From positions 1 through 20,065 of the forward strand of contig JAIRMP010000241.1 in NCBI GenBank assembly GCA_031258615.1: 20,065 bases of DNA. Direction: 5' to 3'. Shown here piece by piece: positions 1 through 5,997 of this stretch. The DNA is from Spirochaetaceae bacterium. GTDB lineage: Bacteria; Spirochaetota; Spirochaetia; Treponematales; Breznakiellaceae. Under the pieces are notes generated by a model. That model did not search any database. It was not told the DNA's origin and was given only the letters and a program-made list of their open reading frames with translations. The first letter of the stretch is position 1; every line of letters begins with the position of its first letter. A program made the translations under genes and the position numbers.

Positions 1-2
1 AG

Positions 3-95
3 AGGATTGCGGGAGAAAAAATTCTTTTTCCCGTTACGGCGGAACAGCGGAAAATTTTTACTTCTTTTTCGATAAAAACGCCCGTGTTGTCATAA
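3..95 (+). CDS. Possible 3' end of an unidentified gene (partial at window edge)
   Basis: Frame 3 is open from the window edge to TAA at 93-95 and encodes about 30 residues ending ...AEQRKIFTSFSIKTPVLS. Its codon use (gcg, ccc, acg, cag, cgg) looks like the GC-richer bulk of the window, unlike the AT-rich gene that follows. The motif 'TAEQRKIF..F.I..P' loosely recalls the C-terminal tail of some IS4/IS1634-type transposases, but that is only an impression. A second frame (frame 2) is also open across the same stretch, so coding here is not certain. No function is assigned. Confidence 0.35.
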   Translation, partial: RIAGEKILFPVTAEQRKIFTSFSIKTPVLS

Positions 96-115
96 TATCT
101 ATGGGATTTTAGGAT
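87..115 (+). promoter_or_regulatory. Candidate sigma-70-type promoter for the AT-rich gene cluster
   Basis: TTGTCA (87-92) matches the -35 consensus at five of six bases. It is followed after 17 bases by TAGGAT (110-115), which matches the -10 consensus at four of six. It lies just after the stop of the partial gene and upstream of the 792-aa ORF. In AT-rich DNA such matches arise by chance, so confidence is low. Confidence 0.3.
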
Positions 116-166
116 ATATATTTTGCGACAGTTGCTATTCTAAAGGAACTCGTTGCAGATTGCGCA

Positions 167-2545
167 TTGTCAATTTGCGGTCTAAATAAATTATATGATT
201 TCAACTATGCAACAAAATATTTTTCACAATTAACCGCAGAACAACAACTTATAGTAGTTATCAATATGGCAATTCTCACAGACAGAATGTGTTTTTGCAT
301 GCGGCCATTAGAAATATACCTTACAAGACTTGAAACTCTTGTTGTTGCATTTTACAGACTCAATTGGAAAGTTTACTATGTGATAGGGCTATTAAATTTT
401 AAGATACATAGATATCAAAACGCGCGTAATTCTTTCAGAAAAGTTGAAGAACAGGCTGATTTGGCAAGCGCATCTGATGACGATACAAAAAACAAATTCT
501 TTCATGCTCTGCTGCTCATCGCATACAGTTATGAGTATAACGGGGAATTCAGCAAAGCTATTGAAGAAATTATTTGTCCCATTCAGGAAATAAAAGGTAT
601 ATTAAAACGATATACATTTAATGAGTTGAATGACGGTATTTTTAGGGAGATTCTTATCAGTATAATCAAAAAATCTATCAACAAAAAAGGACTTATTGCA
701 AGGTATTTTGGCGAAGTTGATCTTGATCATATTGACTCGGCCGTTTCTGATTCCGATGCATCTAATGGTAAAAAAAGATTAGAAATTTTACATGCCCTTG
801 CACATTGTTTGAATGAATATGCAATTGATGAATCCGCAAAAAAATCAGAGGCATCGGCATCGTACGGAAAAATATTAAGATTTGCCCGTTTTCTTATGGC
901 ATATATTGCAAAGGAAAAGGCTGAGTATTGGACTTGTTTTTCAACGATTCACGGAGAATACAATGATTATGGGCGGGCGTTGGAAAAATTGGATGAAGCC
1001 GAGGAATGTATCGCCAGGAATTCTCCAGGGCAGGTCATGTCAGAGAAAATCAAGGCCGAAATAGCTTTTTTTAGGTATTACTTCAAAGATATTATATTCC
1101 GTGATGGTGAGAGTGAGAAAGAGCTCTTCAAACGATATGTCAATAAACATTCTGATGATGATGCAAAATGTTACTTGCTTATTTTTGAATTCAGAAGCAG
1201 GTTACGGCATTTTATTAACAGTTTTATGGCAAGTTTGTGCAACTACATTCAGGAACCTGAAAATTACAAATTGGAAGAAATACCTGATGAATTAAAAGCC
1301 GCGTATGAACAATTGTGCGAACTAGCGCCTACATTATACATGAACGCTAATGTGCGTGCAGAATTAAGAATGTTACAGCGGGCTTTTATCTGTATAGAAC
1401 TTTTGAGAGGATTTTTTGTTGACAGACAATGTAAAGAAAAGCAGTGGTTATTACTGCAAAATGCTTGCTGTCGTTATGGTAAAGCAAGGCAGGAACTGGG
1501 CCTCGCTAAAGATGATACAGAAACGGAGAAATTTGGACAAGAGCCGATAGAAGATTTTTTTAATAAAGATGCTGGTATTTTACACGGTCTGTATTATAAT
1601 AAATCAATTTTTATTCTGGCGCCTATCTCTGGATCCGTTGTTTACCAATATCAAACAGGTGAAATTGATACCCTGTTTGATTCGTACTCGATTTTACCGA
1701 ATAAAACGATCGCATTAGACTACAACAAACAGGTTGTACTGTTTAGGAAAAATTACAACGCGCAACTTCTTCACGAATTCGGTATGCCGGAGATAAGTGG
1801 AATCAATTGGGGAAATGCGCCAAACGAAGTTGATGAAGTCTTCTACTGGCAAGATTCGGAAAAAAACCGGATCTTGTATAGCAACAGAAAAGATACTTGT
1901 ATTAGTACTATAACCGATCCACCGTCTTTTGAACAGATCATAAAAAAGCTTTTCAACGACATTGCTAAAGATACAAGTAAATGTGATAGAAGGGCTGATA
2001 TTGTATATGGTAACGATTGCCAGCTTAACCTTGTTGAACATTTCCCCTGGATTGAAATAATCAATGAAGATAATTCCACATCTACACTGATTTATATTTA
2101 CAAGCCTCCTTCTCCAGAAAGAACATCGCATTGTTATTTTATAAAAGTGAAAACAAAACTCATTGATAAACACGAGTTATGTTCCGGGTGGCTTAAGCCT
2201 GTAGGTATTTCTTATAAAAACAGCTACCGTAGTACTCTGAGTAGTATTGAGTCATGTAAGAATGAGAAGATAGAACGAAAAGTCACTTGTGAAATAAGTT
2301 TTAATGAAATAGGGACTGCTCAAAAGAGATGTGAAGAGTTAATTAATAATTATAACAGGCTGATTCGCAAAGTTGGCCAAGGCTCTGATACGGCTGAAGA
2401 ATATGAAACAATTATTAAAACTCTAAAAGAATGTCACAAACAGGTTGGAGATCTGGGACAGGAAAATTGGAATTCACAAAACGAATATGAAATAAAACTT
2501 AAAGAGATTAACGAGAAAATCGATGAATATGAGCTGCAATCGTAA
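167..2545 (+). CDS. Large protein of unknown function, helical-repeat N-terminus and coiled-coil C-terminus
   Basis: This is a 792-residue ORF that I do not recognise. The first ~430 residues look almost entirely alpha-helical, with TPR-like helix pairs (about 110-140, 'SYEYNGEFSKAIEEI', and about 255-285, 'YGRALEKLDEAEECI'). Residues ~450-670 look beta-rich, with many aromatic and hydrophobic strands. Residues ~690-792 are charged and helical and look like a coiled coil. I see no signal peptide, membrane segment, Walker motif or clear catalytic triad. The first usable start is TTG at 167. An AAGGA at 143-147 lies 19 bases upstream, which is too far for a normal Shine-Dalgarno, so the start is uncertain. 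The same frame is open upstream to base 2 except for one TAG at 110-112. The gene is AT-rich (about one third GC by eye), unlike the rest of the window. It overlaps the next gene by 23 bases, which suggests a common operon and a joint function. Confidence 0.75.
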   Translation: MSICGLNKLYDFNYATKYFSQLTAEQQLIVVINMAILTDRMCFCMRPLEIYLTRLETLVVAFYRLNWKVYYVIGLLNFKIHRYQNARNSFRKVEEQADLASASDDDTKNKFFHALLLIAYSYEYNGEFSKAIEEIICPIQEIKGILKRYTFNELNDGIFREILISIIKKSINKKGLIARYFGEVDLDHIDSAVSDSDASNGKKRLEILHALAHCLNEYAIDESAKKSEASASYGKILRFARFLMAYIAKEKAEYWTCFSTIHGEYNDYGRALEKLDEAEECIARNSPGQVMSEKIKAEIAFFRYYFKDIIFRDGESEKELFKRYVNKHSDDDAKCYLLIFEFRSRLRHFINSFMASLCNYIQEPENYKLEEIPDELKAAYEQLCELAPTLYMNANVRAELRMLQRAFICIELLRGFFVDRQCKEKQWLLLQNACCRYGKARQELGLAKDDTETEKFGQEPIEDFFNKDAGILHGLYYNKSIFILAPISGSVVYQYQTGEIDTLFDSYSILPNKTIALDYNKQVVLFRKNYNAQLLHEFGMPEISGINWGNAPNEVDEVFYWQDSEKNRILYSNRKDTCISTITDPPSFEQIIKKLFNDIAKDTSKCDRRADIVYGNDCQLNLVEHFPWIEIINEDNSTSTLIYIYKPPSPERTSHCYFIKVKTKLIDKHELCSGWLKPVGISYKNSYRSTLSSIESCKNEKIERKVTCEISFNEIGTAQKRCEELINNYNRLIRKVGQGSDTAEEYETIIKTLKECHKQVGDLGQENWNSQNEYEIKLKEINEKIDEYELQS

Positions 2546-2951
2546 GGCATGGACTGTCGGAAAGCGTCTGGCTGCCTTTTTGCTCATGCCTTCGTTAATC
2601 CCCGATAGTTTTATAACATTTATAAGTGGTATTTGTCTTGCGGCTGCAATCAATATTGCAACAAGCCAGATACCAAACAAGCTTTGTGATATGTTACCTT
2701 TATATATCATATTTTCTATGATATTAATGTTTGCATCAAGTGTATTTTTTATGATTTTGGCCGTTAAAACAAAAGAATTTCAAGATACATACAAACTTTC
2801 ACCTATTAAAGGGGTCGAAGTTTGGCTTGATATCGTCTGCCCCAGGAAGAATAAAAACAAACCATGCAAAAAAAAGAATGCGGTATTACTCATATTATTC
2901 ACTGTTATGGCATTTGGTACCGGAATAATCGGTATAGTGTTATTGGTGTGA
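2523..2951 (+). CDS. Small multi-pass membrane protein of unknown function
   Basis: This 142-residue protein starts inside the end of the 792-aa gene (23-base overlap, different frame), so translation is probably coupled. A second ATG lies two codons in. Hydrophobic segments at residues ~16-46 (one or two passes), ~57-81 and ~119-142 predict three or four membrane helices. The soluble stretch between the last two (~82-118) is strongly basic, with 'CPRKNKNKPCKKKN' carrying two cysteines. No family is recognised. A large soluble helical-repeat protein coupled to a small membrane protein suggests a membrane-tethered complex, which is inference only. Composition is AT-rich like its neighbours, so the pair probably arrived together. 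Confidence 0.7.
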   Translation: MNMSCNRKAWTVGKRLAAFLLMPSLIPDSFITFISGICLAAAINIATSQIPNKLCDMLPLYIIFSMILMFASSVFFMILAVKTKEFQDTYKLSPIKGVEVWLDIVCPRKNKNKPCKKKNAVLLILFTVMAFGTGIIGIVLLV

Positions 2952-2953
2952 TT

Positions 2954-3010
2954 ATGGATACTAATAAAATTGAGAATGGTTTACGGGCTGCGGAAATATT
3001 TACTATTTAA
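2954..3010 (+). CDS. Possible 18-aa leader-like ORF
   Basis: ATG at 2954, two bases after the membrane-protein stop, opens an 18-codon frame (MDTNKIENGLRAAEIFTI) ending in TAA at 3008-3010. The AAGGAG Shine-Dalgarno of the decarboxylase follows at 3013-3018. There is no obvious ribosome site of its own. It could be a leader peptide, the remnant of a gene start, or chance. Confidence 0.2.
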   Translation: MDTNKIENGLRAAEIFTI

Positions 3011-3027
3011 TCAAGGAGTATTACGAT

Positions 3028-3483
3028 ATGAATAAATATTTATTGTGTTCAAGTGTTGGGAATGGGCAATATTCACTAACAAGTTTTGATGATGCCTTAC
3101 GAAAGTCAAATTTAGGGAATTATAATCTTGTTAAGGTGAGCAGCATTTTACCGATGAAGGCAAAACGTGTCGACCATGTTGATGTTCCAGAGGGAAGTAT
3201 TTTATTTACAGCTTTTGCGTCTATGACCTCAAGGCAGGCAGGAGAAGTGATTTCCGCCGCAATCGCTGTTGGTATTCCTGCTGATAAAACGAAGGCTGGT
3301 GTCATTATGGAGTTTGCAGACTCATGTGCTGAATTTGTTGCCGAAAAAACTGTAAAGGCAATGGTTGTTGAAGCAATGGCAAAGCGTAAATATACAATCG
3401 AAGAAATATTGTGTATATCAACAGAGGCTGCTTGTGTTGCGGATCAGTATTCCACAGTTTTCGCTGCGCTTGCAATTTGGTAA
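3028..3483 (+). CDS. Pyruvoyl-dependent arginine decarboxylase
   Basis: This 151-residue protein matches the PvlArgDC family (archaeal PdaD, chlamydial AaxB), which converts arginine to agmatine and CO2. The proenzyme cleaves itself between two serines, and the second becomes the pyruvoyl group. The cleavage site is seen as 'VSSILP' (Ser38-Ser39), and the conserved catalytic Glu lies in 'GVIMEF' (Glu95). Other matching blocks are the 'AGEVISAAIAVGIP' helix, 'EKTVKAM' and the C-terminal 'FAALAIW'. Length is normal for the family (about 150-165). A strong AAGGAG (3013-3018) nine bases before ATG fixes the start. It is the last gene of the AT-rich block, same strand, 76 bases after the membrane protein. 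In chlamydiae the enzyme works with an arginine/agmatine antiporter in acid resistance, but no antiporter is visible here. It may feed polyamine synthesis instead. The family call is secure; arginine as substrate follows from the family. Confidence 0.93.
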   Translation: MNKYLLCSSVGNGQYSLTSFDDALRKSNLGNYNLVKVSSILPMKAKRVDHVDVPEGSILFTAFASMTSRQAGEVISAAIAVGIPADKTKAGVIMEFADSCAEFVAEKTVKAMVVEAMAKRKYTIEEILCISTEAACVADQYSTVFAALAIW

Positions 3484-3540
3484 TCAATATCTTTCACCCG
3501 CTGCCAAAAAAGTCTTGGGGTTTACCTAAGTACCCGCACA

Positions 3541-3572
3541 GAAATAACATGACCGTAAGGCCATGCTATTTC
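3541..3572. terminator. Hairpin between convergent genes, possible bidirectional terminator
   Basis: GAAATA (3541-3546) pairs with TATTTC (3567-3572), CATG (3548-3551) with CATG (3562-3565), and CC with GG around a GTAA loop, with single A/C mismatches between the blocks. It sits between the convergent ends of the decarboxylase and the comM remnant. No long T-run follows on either strand, so terminator function is uncertain. Confidence 0.4.
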
Positions 3573-3583
3573 CGCGCAGTTCT

Positions 3584-4135
3584 TCACACGGAAAACACAT
3601 CGTAAGGATCATCCCCCTGCCTGCGGTGCGTCACCGCCTCCAAAATGTGTTCCGCGCCTATAGAATCCGCCCCTTCCAGATCGGCTATCGTGCGGGCAAC
3701 GCGGAGTATCCCGTGGTACGCCCTCCCCGAAATGCCGAGCTTTTCCACCGCGTTTGTAAAGGCGGCAAGCGTCTTGCCGCCGACCGCGCAGTACCTGTCT
3801 ATCGCGGCGGCGTCCATTCCGGCGTTCCGCCTGATCGCTGTCCCGGCAAATCGTTCCGCCTCCATCTCCGCCGCCCGCCTTACGCGGGCGGCAATCTCCC
3901 CCGCCGTCTCCTCCACGCCGCCGCTTAGTTCGGAGATACTCGGCGTGTTTACCGGAACACGCAGCTCTATGCGGTCAAGCAGAGCGCCGCCGAATCTGCG
4001 CCAGTAACGCATAATATCATCACCGGAACAGTAACAGCCCATCCCGGCGGCATTCATGCCGTAACGGTCCTCGTCCGCGCGGTGTACGGCGCTTTTTATC
4101 CCAAGCCTGCCGCATGGGCAGGGGTTGGTCAGCCT
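3584..4135 (-). pseudogene. comM: 3' remnant of a ComM/YifB-type AAA+ ATPase (Mg-chelatase-like)
   Basis: The last ~180 codons are clearly the C-terminal part of the YifB/ComM family (hexameric AAA+ helicase, DNA branch migration in transformation). They include 'NPCPCG', then 'CYCSGDDIMRYWRRFGGALLDRIELRVPV', and the Mg_chelatase_C signature 'TLAAFTNAVEKLGISGRAYHGILRVARTIADLEG' ending 'THRRQGDDPYDVFSV'. (These are quoted as landmarks in pieces of the protein.) Walker A and the first two thirds of a normal ~500-aa protein are missing. Upstream of NPCPCG the open frame runs to 4519, but it is made of dispersed repeat sequence (4140 onward) and not ComM sequence. Beyond the repeats lies an unrelated lipoprotein gene, so the 5' half is deleted or moved. 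The breakpoint lies at about 4120-4140. No start codon can be assigned, hence pseudogene. Confidence 0.8.
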
Positions 4136-4139
4136 GCAC

Positions 4140-4597
4140 CAAACGTACGCCAGTAGCTTGGGAGTCGTCCTTGCGAGCCGCCGAGCATGAAAGAGGGCTT
4201 GCCTGCGCCGCAGGCAGGCAGGCGGGTTACGAGTCGTCCTTGCGAGCGGCCGGTAAGGCGAGTGAAGGGTTAATAGTGACAGCCAGACGGTTGGCGGATC
4301 GTCCTTGCGAGATGGATTGCTTCGTCGCTGCACGCCTGGAAATGACGGCGCTGCGCCAAGCCCCTCGACCGCGCCCGCCAGGGTGCCAAGCAATCCATGC
4401 GAGGAGGCTCGACAGGCGGGGCGGAGTTTGCCTAAGCAAGCCGTTAGGCTTGCGCCGCAAACTCCGGAGACAACCGCACAGCGGTTGTCCAGCCGCTTGC
4501 GGCTTGCGCCGCCTCGCAATGACGGCTGGGTCCATTCGTCATTGCGAGTCCGCCTACCGGCGCATCCTTGACCCGCGCGGCAAGCCGCCCGGCGGCT
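4140..4597. repeat. Block of dispersed intergenic repeats replacing the 5' part of comM
   Basis: Four copies of a CGTC(C/A)TTGCGAG core are seen (GAGTCGTCCTTGCGAG at 4162-4177 and 4231-4246; near 4297-4311; near 4534-4548). Inverted partners are 'ATGGATTGC' (4312-4320) and 'GCAATCCAT' (about 4390-4398). This resembles the widespread 'TTGCGAG...GCAATCCA' short repeat found in many bacterial genomes. Hairpins include TGCCTGC-gcc-GCAGGCA at 4200-4216. Long open frames in this block on both strands are low-complexity and match no protein, so I treat the 458 bases as non-coding. Confidence 0.8.
4422..4488. repeat. Nested hairpin module (GGAGTTTGC family)
   Basis: Outer arms CGGAGTTTGC (4422-4431) and GCAAACTCCG (4457-4466) enclose an inner hairpin GCAAGCC-gtta-GGCTTGC (4436-4453). 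A second hairpin ACAACCGC-aca-GCGGTTGT (4470-4488) follows. The outer arms match those of the two modules upstream of dnaX (10176-10223 and 10254-10302), so this is a dispersed family. Confidence 0.85.
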
Positions 4598-4598
4598 T
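4582..4598 (-). terminator. Hairpin at the lipoprotein stop codon
   Basis: AAGCCGCC (4582-4589) and GGCGGCTT (4591-4598) form a GC-rich palindrome starting at the TAA of the lipoprotein gene (4598-4600). It could end transcription of that gene on the - strand, but there is no T-tract after it, so it may simply be another of the local palindromic repeats. Confidence 0.35.
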
Positions 4599-5872
4599 TA
4601 ATTGTTGGGCGTATTTCCCGTTACAAGGCCGCCTGTTTTGGTGAATACCGCTCCGTACTGGCTTTGGCCGATGCCGCCGCCTTCGGCGCTGACATTCCCG
4701 CTGATCGTTCCGCCGCTCATGGCAAAATCACCCATCGCGGCTATGTACACCCCGCCTCCTTTGGTAGCGGACTCATTGCCGGTAATTTCACCTTCGGTCA
4801 TAGATGCCTGCGATGTACCATCAACAAATATGCCACCCCCGTTGAGTGTTTCTTTGCCGCCGTTATTCGTTATTTTACCGCCGGACATTATAAAATACGT
4901 TCCGCTAAAAACATAGACGCCGCCGCCGTCCCCGCCGTTTTTGTTGAAAGCATTGTTGTTTTCCGTTATGAGTCCTCCAAGCATACTCATCCGGCCTTTG
5001 TAAATCATAACTCCCCCGCCGCTTCCGCCTGAGTTGCCGCGTATCTCGCCGCCGGCCATCACGAATTCGCCTTCCGACTCGGAGCCGTGCGTGCCTATGC
5101 AGACAGCGCCGCCCCACAAGCTGCGGCCGCCGGTCAGAACCAGCTTATCGCCCAGCGTTACCTTGTTATTGCCTATGTACAGTACCTGCCTGCCATTGCC
5201 GCCGACCTTGCCCGCGTCCAAAACCCCGCCTGTAACAGGATCGCCTCTAAGAATGATAGGCGGATAGTTACCTGCCCCTGAGACGTCAACCATCGCGCTT
5301 GAAGCACCGTAGCGGCTCGAAGCGGTAATGGTTCCGCTGACAATAATCTCAGCGCTCTCGTCTTTAGGCCATTTCCCGGCGCGGTAAAGGGACTTCACCT
5401 TGTTAAGCGCCATCTGCACCGTGGCAAGAGGGGCCGCGGCGCTGTCCCCAGCCGCGGAATCGCTTCCGGTTGCGGAAACATACCATGTGGTATCCTGCGC
5501 GCCGGGAATTTGCGGCGTCCCCGGTGTCTGCGAAGCACCCGGCGTCTGTGAAGCGCCCGGCGTCTGCAAAGCGCCCGGCGTCTGCAAAGTGCCCGGCGTC
5601 TGTGAAGCGCCCGGCGTCTGCGAGGCCTCCGGTGTCTGCGAGGCCTCCGGTGTCTGCGGCGCCCCCGGTGTTTGCGAAGCGCCCGGTGTCTGCGAAGCGC
5701 CCGATCCCGGCCTGGCAGCGGACGTCCCGTTACCGCCGGTATCAGGCGAATTACCCTGACTGTTTTCGTTTGAAGGTGAATCTAAACCTGAATTAAAAAT
5801 TTCGCAGCCAACCGTACAGACCGTGAAAAACGATACCAAAAAAAGTACCGGTATTAAAAATTTGTTACGCAT
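4598..5872 (-). CDS. Surface lipoprotein with hexapeptide linker and beta-helix repeats
   Basis: The start is ATG at 5872 (MRNKFLIPVLFLVSFF...), not the in-frame ATG at 5890, because AAAGG lies ten bases upstream of 5872, within the six extra codons. The 424-residue product has a lipoprotein signal peptide with lipobox 'VGC'. A Ser/Gly/Asn-rich spacer follows, then 11 hexapeptides of the type G-A-S-Q-T-P (5504-5701). Next comes 'WYVSATGSDSAAGDSAAAPLATVQ', typical of the start of DUF1565-like parallel beta-helix proteins. The last ~180 residues hold at least five repeats of the form (M)SGG.I..N...GGG(V/I), as in right-handed beta-helix or Pmp-like repeats. It should be lipid-anchored and extend outside the cell or into the periplasm. 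Its ligand is unknown. Such lipoproteins are abundant in gut treponemes. The gene is monocistronic between pheT and the comM remnant. Confidence 0.85.
   Translation of the reverse strand: MRNKFLIPVLFLVSFFTVCTVGCEIFNSGLDSPSNENSQGNSPDTGGNGTSAARPGSGASQTPGASQTPGAPQTPEASQTPEASQTPGASQTPGTLQTPGALQTPGASQTPGASQTPGTPQIPGAQDTTWYVSATGSDSAAGDSAAAPLATVQMALNKVKSLYRAGKWPKDESAEIIVSGTITASSRYGASSAMVDVSGAGNYPPIILRGDPVTGGVLDAGKVGGNGRQVLYIGNNKVTLGDKLVLTGGRSLWGGAVCIGTHGSESEGEFVMAGGEIRGNSGGSGGGVMIYKGRMSMLGGLITENNNAFNKNGGDGGGVYVFSGTYFIMSGGKITNNGGKETLNGGGIFVDGTSQASMTEGEITGNESATKGGGVYIAAMGDFAMSGGTISGNVSAEGGGIGQSQYGAVFTKTGGLVTGNTPNN
5504..5701 (-). repeat. Eleven tandem 18-bp units coding for G-A-S-Q-T-P-like hexapeptides
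   Basis: Units of 18 bases encode GASQTP, GAPQTP, EASQTP, GTLQTP, GALQTP and GTPQIP variants in tandem, in frame, between the lipobox and the beta-helix domain. Units differ by a few bases (for example GAAGCGCCC, GAGGCCTCC or AAAGTGCCC), so the array is partly diverged but could still change copy number without shifting the frame. Confidence 0.95.
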
Positions 5873-5997
5873 ATTATATAAACCTTTCATAATTCCAATA
5901 TAGTAAAAAAATGAAAGCGTGTTTTGCTGTTATGACAGTGCGGACTCCCCCTGTCCGCGCGGGTAACGTCAATGAACCGGCGGGTCCTTAATCAATA

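Noticed and set aside
1715..2173. - strand ORF of 152 aa inside the 792-aa gene
   Set aside because: It is an antisense shadow in AT-rich DNA, with no ribosome site and no recognisable family.
3563..4007. + strand ORFs over the comM remnant
   Set aside because: The - strand translation has strong ComM signatures; these are shadows.
4114..4644. Long + strand ORF (176 aa) and overlapping - strand ORF (102 aa) as genes
   Set aside because: They run through the dispersed repeat block, have low-complexity Arg/Pro/Ala-rich composition, no ribosome site and no family resemblance.
5400..5796. + strand ORFs with Cys-rich or Ala-rich tandem repeats
   Set aside because: They are antisense shadows of the lipoprotein hexapeptide array.
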